Assembly: GCF_000344685.1 (NCBI RefSeq)
Contig: NW_006920426.1
Coordinates: forward strand, 178,239 to 242,238
Reading direction: 5' to 3'
Length of the DNA stretch: 64,000 nt
DNA from: Gloeophyllum trabeum ATCC 11539
Lineage: Eukaryota; Basidiomycota; Agaricomycetes; Gloeophyllales; Gloeophyllaceae
Part shown: piece by piece, positions 12,809 to 23,844 of the stretch
How the letters are laid out: every line of letters starts with the position of its first letter
How positions within the stretch are numbered: the stretch's first letter is position 1
Notes under the pieces: model-generated
The model's input: the letters and a program-made list of their open reading frames with translations, nothing else
Told to the model about the DNA's origin: nothing
The model's database searches: none
Made by a program: the position numbers and the translations under genes

Positions 12809-12996
12809 GTTGACGCCTGACGTCGGAATACGGGTTCTACAAGGATACACAGCCGTGTATCTTCATCAATAAATCCAATTATTTCGCCGTTGTCGACGTC
12901 GGCGGTGGTGAGCAGCCTGAGTGTACGATCGACGCACAGTCGCGTGCGCAAAGTCGACGTGTCGCGGTCACGCGTCGCCTTCGGACGCTTTGTCGG
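12809..12996. promoter_or_regulatory. Divergent promoter of ALG7 and the SET/TAD3 gene
   Basis: The two start codons are 188 bp apart and point away from each other, so this segment must hold both core promoters unless long 5' UTR introns exist. I see no clear TATA box. Assignment rests only on gene position. Confidence 0.5.
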
Positions 12997-14875
12997 ATGT
13001 CGGACGCATTCCATCTTCCTCCCAGCTCGGAGGGCAAGCCCTCGACGTCGACTCGCAAGGCGCCCCAGCACCTCAACAGCACAGGGTGCTGCATCCGATA
13101 CTCTGAAGGCAAAGGGAGAGGCGTGTTCGGTATGGCTTTTTTCTATGTTTCGATTTACGGAAGTCACTGATCCGTACCCTTACCAGCGACCCGCAGAATC
13201 GACCCTCAAACCGTCATCGAGATCTCCCCAGTCCTCCTATTTACAAAAGATGAATACCGCGACCACGGGCGGCACACGGTCATCGACCACTACACATTCA
13301 AATGGCGCGATGGGCGCATGGCCCTCGCCCTCGGATTAGGTCAGTTCTTGTCTTCTGTTTGGTGTCATGCAACGATAAAGCGGCTGCTAATTTATGTCCA
13401 CCACAGGTTCTTTATTCAACCACTCCGACCACCCGAACGTGTCCTACACGCTCGATACGGAGACCGAGTCTATCCGGTACACTACTACCCGCGCGGTCGC
13501 CCCGGACGAGGAGCTGTGTATATTCTACGGGCACAAGCTGTGGTTCGAGAATGCTGATGCAGGCAGCGCTGGTGTAACCCCGGCTTCTGAAGAGGGGGAG
13601 GCTGACGATGGGTGGGGAGGGCTCGGACCTCTCGCAGACCTGGTGGACAACCAAAACCAGGACTCGGGGCCCTTCTCCTTCCCCAACGGCGATCCAAATG
13701 ATATCATCCCAGACGCGGACCTACCCTTTACGCGACTGAAACTGATCGAAGATCCGGAGGAGGAAACGCTAGAAAGTGTCCACACCAGTTAGTAGTAGCA
13801 CCACCCCCTGCCTTCCTTGTACCAAATCCTGTCCACAGTCAAAGCATGGGTCGTCGACCTCCCCGACCCGAAACAGACCATCGCAATGCTCAAGTCCGTA
13901 ATCCTATCTCTCACTTCCACTTCCTCGCACTCAACTCGCTCCCAGATGGCTCCGCACCTCCGGCCTCGACGACCCCTCCCTCGCCCACCTCAAACGCGTG
14001 CGCAAATCCCCCGTCACCTCCACCACCTCGCTCCTCCTTTCGCGCGTCACCTCTCTATCAGAACCCCCCGTGCTGCCCGCGGACGTTCCGCTCCCAGCGC
14101 CATACACGCTCGCCGTGCCCAAGACCGCCGCGCTCACGCTGAGCTCGTGCAAGGTCAAGTCGACGCTCTGGCCGACGATGTACGCCCCGCGCCGGAAGGG
14201 CGAGCTGGAAGAGTGGGAGCGCGGGCGGGTGCGGTGGGCGTGCGCGGCGATGAACGCGGTCGTGGCGACTGCGAGGGAGGCAGCGCTCAAGGGCGAGGTA
14301 TGCGTATTCTCTAGCAAGAGCTTACTTTATGTGGGACAAAGAACTGATGGAATATTGGATGCGTTTCGCAGCTGCCGATCGCTGCGCACGTACCGGTTCC
14401 GTATGCAAGTTCAAAGGATCAGGCAGCGGCGGATCATAGCTTGACGCGGGAGTTCACCGCGCATGATACGAGGACGAGCCTCGCGCACCCGCTGAAGCAC
14501 GCCGTGATCAACGTTATCAGGGCCGTGGGCGACTACCGCGCCGCCAGCCCCTCCCGCGCAAGCGAGCTCACGAATCAGCCTCCAACAACCGAAATCCAAA
14601 CCGAAACGGACAAGACGCGCAACGGGACGCACTACCTGCTCACCTCGCTCACGCTCTTCACGACGCACGAGCCGTGTATCATGTGCAGCATGGCGCTATT
14701 ACATTCGCGGGTCAAGGAGGTAGTGTACCTGTATGCTATGGAGAAGACGGGCGGGTGTGGCGGCGTGGCGTGTCTCCCGAGGCTGGAGGGGGTGAACCAT
14801 CGGTTTGGGATTGCGAGGTGGAGGAGTGGGGGAGGGTGTGAGGACCTGAGGGTCGCGGAGGATGTGGATGCGTGA
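12997..14875 (+). CDS. TAD3: Composite protein: SET domain followed by TAD3-type tRNA adenosine deaminase subunit
   Basis: Six exons (12997-13129, 13187-13339, 13407-13787, 13839-13893, 13946-14297, 14372-14875) join in one frame of 525 residues. The N-terminal third is a SET domain: GKGRGVFATRRI at about residue 38, LGSLFNHSDHPNVSY near 100 and ELCIFYGHKLWF near 135. The C-terminal half, from about residue 222 (KAWVVDLPDPKQT), is the TAD3/ADAT3 subunit of the enzyme that makes inosine-34 in tRNA. HPLKHAVIN has valine where the active deaminase has glutamate, as in TAD3, and EPCIMCSMALLHSR supplies the zinc cysteines. GGCGG and LNH-like GVNHRF follow. The joining intron is 13788-13838 (donor GTTAGT); if it is not spliced, a TAG at 13790 ends a SET-only protein, and TAD3 would lack a good ATG. 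Both domain calls are strong; the fusion is an inference from phase. Confidence 0.85.
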
Positions 14876-15012
14876 CTGTTCTTCCGTACTGGAAGAGTAT
14901 ACAAGCAAGTACGATTATGCGATATGAAATCTGGGAGCGGTAGCACTATCGGTTTATGAGTTGCGAATGCAAGATGCGAGCGAAGGACACGCACCAGGCC
15001 ATAATACGACCT

Positions 15013-15579
15013 CTACCAATACGCCCGGCGCTCCTTCTGTATTTCCCTCACCATCCTCCTCCTGGGACCCCACTTCTCCCTATTCTCCTCGTCCTTGACC
15101 GCCTTGACCGCCTTGATCTCTTTACGCACCGTATTCGGCAAGCACGTCACCAGCCCGACAAACTGCTTCGTGCAATTAAACTTCCTCGCGAGCGCCGCGC
15201 GCGTCCACGTCTTCGGGTCTGCATACCTCAACCTCTTCAGCTCCGTCAGGTCCTCGTCGCTCATGCGCGGCGGCGGCGTCTTCTTCGCCGACGGGCGGAT
15301 GTGCGGCGGCACGCCCTGCGCGCTGTGCCCCGCCGGCGGGCGCAGCAGCGGCGAGGCCGGCAGCGTCGTGTACGAGTGCGGCGAGGGCGCGGACGGCGGC
15401 GGGCGGTGGATGAAGGTCAGGTTGTCCGGCAGCGCCGTGGCGACGGCGACGGGGCTGCTCGCCAGCGGGTCTGCGTACTTTTGGGGCGGCCGCTCGGCGG
15501 GCATGGGCTTGCGTGGTGTTACTTTCGTCGCGTAGGAGCGGGTGCCCAGCAGGCGGCCGACCTGTAATCGGGGCTTCAT
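15013..15579 (-). CDS. MRPL20: Mitochondrial large-subunit ribosomal protein mL58 (MRP-L20 family)
   Basis: Fungus-specific protein of the mitochondrial 54S/large ribosomal subunit. A single exon of 188 residues starts at MKPRLQVGRLLGTRSYATK, which looks like a mitochondrial presequence (Arg-rich, RSYA cleavage type). The family core is in the C-terminal half: MSDEDLTELKRLRYADP, WTRAALARKFNCTKQFVG, then a basic tail ending EIQKERRAYW. The middle is proline-rich and variable, as usual. An in-frame extension upstream lacks presequence character, so the ATG at 15579 was chosen. It lies downstream of RTT109 on the same strand, 427 bp apart, which is too far for shared transcription to be assumed. 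Confidence 0.9.
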   Translation of the reverse strand: MKPRLQVGRLLGTRSYATKVTPRKPMPAERPPQKYADPLASSPVAVATALPDNLTFIHRPPPSAPSPHSYTTLPASPLLRPPAGHSAQGVPPHIRPSAKKTPPPRMSDEDLTELKRLRYADPKTWTRAALARKFNCTKQFVGLVTCLPNTVRKEIKAVKAVKDEENREKWGPRRRMVREIQKERRAYW

Positions 15580-16006
15580 GGTGTCTGCAGCGAGCACCGA
15601 CTTGATTGGCGAGTGGAAAAGCTGAATATTTGTGTGGCTATTCCCACGGACCATATATGGAAGGTCTAGTAATCGTCGACGTGTATCCTTGCCGCATATC
15701 GAGACTACTTGTCTTTCTTGTGAGTGGATGGCCCGTAGGGAGGAATCCAATCGAGGCATCTTGGCCAGAAAACGTGGCGAACTATCCCAAGCATACATGC
15801 ATTTCGAAAGCAAGACAAACGGAAAACATGCCACAGCAAAGCGACTACTACAACCCTCGACTGACCCTCGGACCCCCTATATACACCCACTCAAAACTAT
15901 CTGTGGCGGAAAAATGAATCGTTGCCTCGATAACATGAGTTAGGAGCGTCCTACCAGAATAAGTGCCGCACAGATTCAGATATTAGCAGGGTCGTCTGCA
16001 AGGTAC
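15580..16006 (-). other. Spacer between RTT109 and mL58
   Basis: These 427 bp contain the RTT109 3' end and the presumed mL58 promoter, both on the minus strand. No coding signal of its own was seen. Confidence 0.5.
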
Positions 16007-17659
16007 TCAGCTATCCGCTTTCTTTTTCTTCTTCCGCACAGTCAACACCGTGACCTTGGGCTCCTCCACGCCCCCATCAGCAGCTTGCCCTCCCTCCCCC
16101 GCAGCGTCCACTTTCGGTGGCGGCAAGGGATTGTCCACCTGGACTGAACCATAAATGTAAGTGTGGTACGTGTCCAGGGACGTCTCTGGCTCCGGGAACG
16201 GGCTTGGAGAGGCAGAACGCGTATCCTCTGGCAGTTGGGTGGGACGGCGAGGCGGCGTGCGGGGAAGGGATGCATAGATGTCATTTGACGACGAGGACGC
16301 GTCGCGTTCAGGAGTCTTCTCCCGTCGTGCAGACGATACTGGTTTTGCGGAGGATCGTGGCTTCGCAGAAGACAGTGGCTTTCCGGACGACAGTGGTTTT
16401 ATCGGAGCGGAGGGAACAGGGGAGACCCCGTCGCACAGACCCTTGATAGACGCTTCCAGCGACTCTGTCGCCCGAACGGCCCGCTCGACGTTGGAAAACT
16501 CGTGGCCCGTTAAGAGGGTCGCCATTATGCGCTTGATCATCTGCGCCGATACTTGGCCCGGTTGCGGCGCAAGAGGGTCGGTTGTATCGGCGGGCATGGG
16601 GGTCGAAACGGCCATGACGAAGAAACCGGTGACTGCCCCGGATATGCATTCCTGGCGGAAGGACATGCGCTCCCAAAACTCGTTCGGGGAGACTTTGCCT
16701 AGTTCTCCCTGGGGGCGTTCGTCCTGATCTTTTTCATTTTCATTGTGCCGTTCCTTCGAGGTATCCCGAGTGGTTTCGATGTCTCGCGTGCTGGTCGTAC
16801 GAGTGAGCGTCCTTGCCCGCTTCCGCTGCGGAGACCTGACGCCCTCTCCTTCGACTGTATATGCAATCTCGTCAATGAACCTGGATTTTGGGTCATCTTC
16901 GAACGATGGGATGAAGAGCCCCAAGTTCTCTTGCCCTTCTTTAGGCTGCACATTGGAACACGGTAGAGGTATGTCCGTCTGAGAATATGGGTGTCCATAA
17001 ATCCACGCTACCGAGGGTTGTTTACGCGTCGACCAAGATGCGGAAGCGGAATGTAAGGACTGCACGGCCTCTAGCTCGCTATAGCCGGGTAGCACATAGT
17101 AGAGTCGGAGTTTGCTTTTTTCACCAATGCGAGACTCCAAGTCCGCTGCTACATCGCTGAGTATACGCTTCCACCAAGCACACAGCTTTATGTCGGACAA
17201 GGGATGTTTGCCAGGATGCTCGGACGAGTTTGGAAACATGTACTGGTTCTGCGCTCTAGCAAACAGATGGATCCAGAGGTGCTGCGCATTAATGGGTCTC
17301 GTCGCCGGATCGCCATAGTACGCAATGAAAGCACGTATTAAAGTGGCGGTGGGCGACGGAGCCGCAGCCTGGCCGGTCGAGTCCAGCTTCGCCACATTCA
17401 GCACGAGACACGACGTGGCGGGAACATGGTACAAGTACGCCTCGATGCCGGCGACGAACACGCGCGGCGCGTCGGGCGTTTTCTGCTCGGACAGGAGGAC
17501 GAGGACGTCGGACAGGTAGACTTTCGGGCGCGGGTGCGCGTAGGGGTACAGCCCGGCGTGCTTGCGCGGGGCGGAGACGAGGACGTGCAGGTGGAATTGG
17601 CGGGTGCCAGGGAGCGTCTCGAGCGCCTTGAGCAGCGCGTCCCGCAAGGACCTCGACAT
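16007..17659 (-). CDS. RTT109: Histone acetyltransferase RTT109 (H3K56)
   Basis: Fungal p300/CBP-fold acetyltransferase that acts on newly made histone H3 (K56, K9) with the chaperones Asf1 and Vps75. One exon of 550 residues; the yeast enzyme is about 436. Visible hallmarks: HLWIHLFARAQNQYMFPNS at about 127-145, then HPLSDIKLCAWWKRIL at about 152-167, the family signature. EDDPKSRFIDEI at about 254-265 corresponds to the acidic pair and auto-acetylated lysine of the yeast enzyme. A charged insertion (about 272-325) precedes a last conserved block with FWERMSFRQECISGAVTGFF. The extra length is a disordered tail with a repeat of KP-x-SS-(A/G) units near residues 430-455 and a final RKKKKKADS, a likely nuclear localisation signal. 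No intron was seen, which is unusual beside its intron-rich neighbours. Confidence 0.93.
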   Translation of the reverse strand: MSRSLRDALLKALETLPGTRQFHLHVLVSAPRKHAGLYPYAHPRPKVYLSDVLVLLSEQKTPDAPRVFVAGIEAYLYHVPATSCLVLNVAKLDSTGQAAAPSPTATLIRAFIAYYGDPATRPINAQHLWIHLFARAQNQYMFPNSSEHPGKHPLSDIKLCAWWKRILSDVAADLESRIGEKSKLRLYYVLPGYSELEAVQSLHSASASWSTRKQPSVAWIYGHPYSQTDIPLPCSNVQPKEGQENLGLFIPSFEDDPKSRFIDEIAYTVEGEGVRSPQRKRARTLTRTTSTRDIETTRDTSKERHNENEKDQDERPQGELGKVSPNEFWERMSFRQECISGAVTGFFVMAVSTPMPADTTDPLAPQPGQVSAQMIKRIMATLLTGHEFSNVERAVRATESLEASIKGLCDGVSPVPSAPIKPLSSGKPLSSAKPRSSAKPVSSARREKTPERDASSSSNDIYASLPRTPPRRPTQLPEDTRSASPSPFPEPETSLDTYHTYIYGSVQVDNPLPPPKVDAAGEGGQAADGGVEEPKVTVLTVRKKKKKADS

Positions 17660-20202
17660 CGTATCGCGTAGCGGCCGACGTGGGAAACGGCGCTGCGCGT
17701 GCCTTCCTCGCCGTCACGTCCGCTCTGGGACCGCTGTCATTGATGTCGGCCATCTTGGACCTGTACCGGACCTTCTCTGGCGGCGAAATCTGCGTGCTTC
17801 ATGCTGGGCTCCGTGGTATGCGATGGGCAATCCGAGGGTGTCAATTGCGGTCTTGTTGGCTCGGCATCTATGGCGGTGTGCTCGATGTCAGGTATCTCAA
17901 GCCCTTGCGTCCGTTCCCAAAAGCTTCCTACTGCGACCTCAAGACGTACGCGTCCAAGGATAGCAATCATTCCAGTCTCCAGATGCTCGCTTCACTGCGT
18001 ATGGTGTGGAGAGCATACGGAGACATTTGATATTCCATCCGGACGTACGAGTGGCAGAAGAAACAAAGCCTATGGGTCACCCCGTTTGGACACCTCCAGG
18101 ACATATTCATAAGGCAGAACGATACGTATGTAATATCCCGGGCTTTCCTGCTAGGTGATGCTTGACAATTCACGCGGACCCCTATGACAATGTGGTCTCT
18201 GCGAATTGTCGGTCGGGATGCGACAACAACTTGCTTTTTTTGTCCACTACTATGGTCCTTACGTCTGTTCAATCAGGCCACCCTTCGGGCGATGGGAATT
18301 ATGTTGCTGTCTTCAACCTTGCTATATCGTGAGGCGGTCTCCTGCTATTCGGGTTTACGTATGTGGCCTCCACAGTTCAACGAAGTAGTCTGCAAGGGTC
18401 GACGCAATCGCATCCACGGCGGACGAGGGCTTCCAGAACAAGTGGACACCCCCGGCGATGATACGCCATTGTCCGGGGTTGTTAGTATGCCCGGTGCTAG
18501 CTCCATACGCTCCAGGTTTCTCAACTCACGGCCGCATTTCGGGCACTAGTAAACGATGTCATTGCAGATTTGATGGAATCGTCTTCGTGGGATTACATCG
18601 AGCCTGATAACTGTCGTTTCGATCAAATCATCGTCGGTCGACTGTGGACCTATGTCCGACCTCATGGCGGCGGAACATCCGCAGGTTTCACTACGTCGCG
18701 CTTTGATACGTCCTCCTGATGCTATTTAAGTATCTCTGCACCGTTCGTCGTTGAGATCACTGTGGAGTCCTGATGCTCTTTCGCGGCTCTAGTAGGCAAG
18801 GCGACTGGGCGAGTCACCATGGACGCTTCGTGTCCACATGCCGACAACGCGCCTTTGGTCTCAAGCAAAGGTAGTATCTTCGTATATACTAGTGGTGCTA
18901 CAACCGTGCTGCCAATGCTGCTCTGGAGCCGATTGGATGCTCCTAGTCTGGGTGCTAGAGACTTCAAGTCGAACCACCCTCCACCTCGGCCAATGCGCAC
19001 CGTCTTCACACGTATTAATGAACCTGTCTCCGTGTGGACAGAGCTCGCCATTCACTACCTCAAGTATCTCTGAACTTATGGCATGCTAAATATCCCTATT
19101 GGCGGATACCGTCGCTTTCCTGCGGGTGACTCTGGACCTCGTTTGTTAATACCTGCCGGATCCCATTGGACAGTACATCTGGCCAACCATATGCCTGAAT
19201 GAAATAATGAGGCTGCTTCCATCATCGTGCAGGGATCGGAGTGGCCCGTGTCGATAGCCAACGTATATCAAGATATGTGTACCGCCGGCACTCCCTGTGA
19301 ACCCCGTACGTTCTCAACGGCTCTCTAGTCTATTCCCCGGTAAGACGGCGGACATGGGAAGAAACGGTGCGCAATATAACTGTATGTGTCCATCCTTTCT
19401 CTTCTCCAGCAGAAGGCAAAACAAAGGATGCTGAATTCGCAATGCGACTTCAACAACGGTGTTTCTCTGTAACCGCCTCCTCACGCCCATCATGGCTGTC
19501 AATGTCACGTACCGGCCCCATTCGAACATGCAGTGGCTATGATTATAACTGCCATGTACGTCTGTCCTATCTTTATTGACTTTTGAGACATCGCTGCGTC
19601 GACCTATGTTTGTTGTGAGAAGACGCATCAGCGGGATGCATGGTACGGTAGGTAGCCACGTCAACGTGTCTACTTGTCATTCTCAATCGCACCGGTTTCT
19701 AATTCCATATTGCATTGCGCTTCTAGATATCCTCGTGTACTGACGAAGGGCGTGCTAGAGAGAATACGTTTCCATCTGCATTCTGGAGATTTCCGCAGAA
19801 CAGCACGAGGATATTGTTTGAGCCACGTTTCGGCGCGTAACTGGCAGGTGAAGGACAGATCGAGAGAGCGATGACGAGACTGCGAAGCGCAGGAATGCAG
19901 ACTGGCACGTCTTCGGGAGGATTCTATTGGCTGCGAGCGTGACATGTTCATGGAGTTAACAGCCCGTTGTCCCTATTGGACGGAAGCGGGCGGTGGGTTC
20001 ACGGTACGTACGAGCGCAGGAGGTCCACGTATGTCCGACGTATGCCCAAGTCCAGAAGCGCGAGTGACGAAGTAAGTGCGAGATTCGAAAGGAGGGAGAC
20101 AGAAGCTGAGAATCCCGGTTTCGGTACTCACGCATAATTAAAACCGGATGGTCAAGCTCTTGGTGAAAGATGTTTGAGAACAAAGCCGAATGATTGCGCG
20201 CT
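17660..20202. other. About 2.5 kb without an intact gene
   Basis: No complete model could be built. Two stretches have coding character. On the minus strand, 17737-17970 is a 77-codon open frame with balanced codon use and no recognised domain. On the plus strand, 17964-18719 holds several protein-like blocks and is listed separately. From 18720 to 20000, short open frames on both strands look random or badly decayed. Near 20000-20180 the minus strand reads like the end of a gene (ALLDLGIRRTYVDLL before a stop at 19999), but I could not connect it to other exons. Confidence 0.4.
17964..18719 (+). pseudogene. Unrecognised decayed gene or unresolved exons
   Basis: Four blocks look like protein but do not join cleanly. 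17964-18332 reads PDARFTAYGVESIRRHLIF, then HPVWTPPGHIHKAERYVC, then a single TGA at about 18156, then ADPYDNVVSANCRSGCDNN in the same frame. 18389-18484 reads ADEGFQNKWTPPAMIRHC in another frame. 18512-18719 reads VNDVIADLMESSSWDYIEP and RFDQIIVGRLWTYVRPHG, ending in a TGA. The gaps between blocks (31 nt in one case) are too short for normal introns here, so frameshifts are more likely. I do not recognise the family. It could also be a real gene with very short introns. Confidence 0.35.
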
Positions 20203-21070
20203 TCATTTGCTGGACGATTGTGCCTCGTATACGATCAAACCGTGTTTGTCCTTGAAAGAGACGATTATGCGCGCGGGAGCGCCGTCGGCAGGGACAGGAA
20301 CGGTTGTGGGTTTTGGGATGGGACCTCGTTGGTACCTGCCGTCTGAGGACGAGACGTCGAAGTGCTTCTGCCACCTGCAGATGCCAAGAAGAGACTCGTG
20401 AAGCGGGCCGGGCGGTGGTGAAATGGCATTCTGAGCGCGGGCGCACCACCGCCAACTGGGAGTGAAGTCAAAACGTGTATGCGTACTCTTGTACAGCGTA
20501 TCGCAGTAGTTTCAAGGCGGTTCTCGCAGTCAGACAAGCTGTAGCAGAAACGTAGTGGTTATTTTGAACTGGCCCACATCCTCTTGGGGATTTTCGGACG
20601 AGTTTGATAAGCTATGCATAGCGTACCGCAGAATCGATCGCAAGCCTCCCACGTACCGCAATTTGCTCGGATTCGCGAGGAGGAAGCCACCCGAAGGAGG
20701 CCCGGATCCGGAAGCAATCGACAGGCCAGCGGAACGCCGTAAATAACGCGGTCAGAAAGAGTCAACCGGGCGCGCGTCTGCATGAAACAGGCGCACAGAC
20801 AAAGATTTGCCTGCGACAAAGTTCAGCTGCGCAATGGGAGTGAATCACGATTGACTGACCTTTATACGCAGACGGCCACCGCGGGGCGCGTCCGACACAT
20901 CCGGGAAAGACATCAAAACATCTGATTCATCAGGTTCGCCGTCAACGAACGCGATACGCGTCTCGAGGGCGCCGCCGCCCGCGTATAAGAGCTCGGAGGC
21001 CGCAGCAGACACGCATGGGTCGCAGCTGCGATTTGAAGGCGGACCGTCGTTGTCGTCAGAAAGACATCGC
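20203..21070 (-). CDS. Unrecognised minus-strand coding blocks, model incomplete
   Basis: A strong last-exon candidate lies at 20203-20374. After an acceptor CTGCAG it reads WQKHFDVSSSDGRYQRGP, then ARIIVSFKDKHGLIVYEAQ, and ends at a TGA. Upstream, 20860 to about 21070 reads AAASELLYAGGGALETRIAF, then PDESDVLMSFPDVSDAPRGG and RLRIK before a GTCAGT donor. Between them, 20559-20819 is open in two frames, one giving GLSIASGSGPPSGGFLLANP. I could not find a set of normal-length introns that joins all three, and no start codon is clear. The protein is not recognised. It is either a real gene with exons I misplaced or a gene with recent frame damage. It would be divergent from the gene at 21365. 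Confidence 0.35.
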
Positions 21071-21364
21071 GCAGGCCACGGACGTTGTTTGATTTCCTTT
21101 CATTATTCTGATCGAAGGGACTATTACGCGACGGGCTATAATAATAATTAACGGCATCCCCTTGGTCGGTTCCATTGCTCCTATCAAGGCCGTCAACTCT
21201 GCCCGTCGACGCTGAGGCCTCTTTCCTCGCCCACCACCGCAGCGTACTCGTCGTTGGGCAGCCTGGGCTCGCCGCCGTCGACGACGCCGTCCATCCTTCT
21301 CCCGCCAACTGCCAGTCTACTCTTTCTCTTCGCTTTTGTTTCTAACGTCCTGGCACGACTCGTG

Positions 21365-23844
21365 ATGTCCATCAACCACGCCAACATGGCCACACACGCA
21401 CCACAATCTTTACCTTCATTCGCGCAGGCCTTCAGCACCCCTTCCTTGAACTCCATTTCATCCAAGAGCAACGCACTACCTCCCATACAGAACCGTCTGC
21501 CGTCCATGGAGGACGCGAACCACCGTCGCGTGGACTCGCCCCCCGTTCAGGACGAGAGCAGGCACGCAGCCGCAGACGGGCTGCCGAAGCGTAGCAGTTT
21601 AAAGCGTGCACACCCAGGGGGAAGCTCGGCGTCCGGTAAGCACGATAACGACACTTCTGACTCTGAGTACGTCCCTTGTCTCGAAATGCTCGGTCCTTGT
21701 GTGGAGTGTGTTCATGTATGTAATATCTCAGGAGACACCGCTCACCGCGATTGGTCCGTATCAAAGAAGAACAAGAGCACGACCCTGTAGATCGACACAC
21801 TCCCCCATCTGCCCAATCTAGCCAGCAGTTCCACGGATCCCTCCAAGATACGAGCAGCGCGCCCCCACCCTCCAGTGCATACCCCAATCCTCCCAAAAGA
21901 CGTCGCGTCACTATCAGCGGCACCCATCCATCGCTAAACATCAACGTCCAGCGTGCTGGATCGGAACATGCTACGCCTGTCTCGCCGGTGGTAATGGGCT
22001 TTACGCTCAATCGAGACGATCCAGCCGCTATCGAACAGGTACGATCCATGCTGTCTGTTAAGCAGAAACAGAAGGCTCTGATCGAGCAGAGGAGGGGTAG
22101 CGTCGCGGGCGTGATGTCCGTCCCTGGCCAGAGTGCTGGTCCGCCTGCGGTAAACGTCGTCAACCCTCCTTCTGTCTCTGACGAGCCCGGTCGCAAGTCG
22201 ACTCGCGCCGGACGTAGTCCGCCTAATCCGCCAGGCAGTAGCCTTATAAGCGGCAGGCGCGCGACTATAGCTGCACCTAGCACCAGCCAGCGCAGCCCCC
22301 CACAGGCTCCTACGCACCACCATCGTCCCAGCCCTCCTAACATTCAAACCCAGACTGCCCATGCCCATAATCCCAGTACCCCCATCCGCACGAACCACCC
22401 CGAACCGCCACCTTCATTCACGGAAGCGCCTGGCGGACCACTCCCCAACGCACTCCCGCCTCCGCCCATCAGCTTCGCCCGTCGGCGCGCAGCCCAACTA
22501 GGCGGCGTGAAGAAGAAACCAGCGGACATAATCGTCAGCTCGCGCGACCCGGTACCCCCGCCTGCCATCCAGAGCGCCCCGCCCATCCCCAGAGCCAGTC
22601 AACAAGCTGGTCCGCCCATGGCGCTGCCAAGCCTTCCCCCGGTGATGGGAGCAGGTGCGCAGGGGGCGACGCGGACGACAATCGGTCGCGTGCCGCCTAC
22701 GCCTACGAGACTGGGGATGCTCAGCAACACCGCTCGTGCTGGGCCGTCCCAGGTAGCCGGGGCGCGGTCGCCGCAGGGACCCACCGTGCCGATTGCGTCG
22801 ACGCTCGTCCCGCCGACGCCGACATCCCTCGCGCACCCGCATTATGCTGCGGAGAAGTCGGCCTTCCTGGCGCCGTTCGAAATGTTTTACGATGCGCTGG
22901 CTGATTCGAAGCAGCTGAAGAACTGGCTCGCGGAGCAGCTGCAGAAGTCGCACGCGCTCGTGCAGAATGTGCAGCAGCAGCAGGAGCGGGTTGAGCAGAT
23001 GGTGGAGACGATGGTGGATCGCAAGGTTGCGCCGATGCGCGAGGAGATTTATGGGCTGAAGAGGAGGGTGGGGGAGCTGGAGGAGGAGCTGTACGCGGCG
23101 CGTGCAGCGGCGAACCCAGGGCCTGTGCGGCAGCCTGTCTCGCATATGCCGTCATCTGTGCCTCCTAGCGCCAGAACTAGAGGTGGGAGGCATGAGAAAC
23201 GACTTGTACGCGCTTCTGATGTCCCCTCATTTCTAGTTGGACCAGGTGTGCCGGACAATCAGTACACGTTCCCCCCGGTTGCGGAGTTGTCGAGTATACC
23301 ACGCCGGCCAGACCTCGTTAGGAGGCCGTCATCCACGGGTAGGTCCTCAGCAGGCGGAGACTTCAACGATGCGCGCAGCATCCCAGGCTCGGAACGAGGC
23401 TCGCCTGTCGGGTTTGACGTGAATAAACGCGTATCGGTATCTGCTATGCGGTACGAGCCTGCACCCTCGCAGTCTCTCCCGGGACCGTCGCGCGAGCCGC
23501 ATCTGTATCAGCCGTACTCTCCCCACGGCAGTGTCTACGGTAGGGGCTCGCCTCATACTCGTTCTCCCTTGATCAACTCCAAATCTGCTGCACCGCCGCC
23601 TCTTCATCGGAATAACTCGTATTCGCGCGGTGGACAGACACCTCAGCATATTTCGGAGTGGGAACGCGATAGGGCGCCGACTCACCGGCCGCCGTCGAGT
23701 CACCGCCGTACTCCCGATGAGGGAACGAGCGGTGAAGCAGCGCATACTCCCCAAGAACGAAACAATGCGACGCGGGAGTCGATGGCAATATCACCACCCG
23801 CTAGTCGCCCCCGGTCTCCCGAAGCTATGGATGAAGGATCGTGA
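21365..23844 (+). CDS. Large disordered protein with one coiled coil, function unknown
   Basis: Two exons (21365-21666, 21732-23844) give 804 residues. Most of the chain is Pro/Ser/Arg-rich and probably disordered. The N-terminus has FAQAFSTPSLNSI and a basic PKRSSLKRAH patch. RLVRIKEEQEHDPV fits a SUMO consensus (IKEE), and PPKRRRVTISG is a likely nuclear signal. A conserved-looking helix DDPAAIEQVRSMLSVKQKQK is near residue 190. A coiled coil starts around FEMFYDALADSKQLKNWLAE (near 470) and runs through VQQQQERVEQMVETMVDRK to RRVGELEEELYAARAAA. The tail is rich in SP and RSP sites. No enzymatic domain was seen. A nuclear regulatory or scaffold role is inference from composition. The first ATG in frame after an upstream Leu-rich stretch was taken as start. 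Confidence 0.75.

Noticed and set aside
21432..22343. 303-codon minus-strand open frame
   Set aside because: Antisense shadow of the Pro/Ser-rich protein at 21365-23844; no domain and biased residues.
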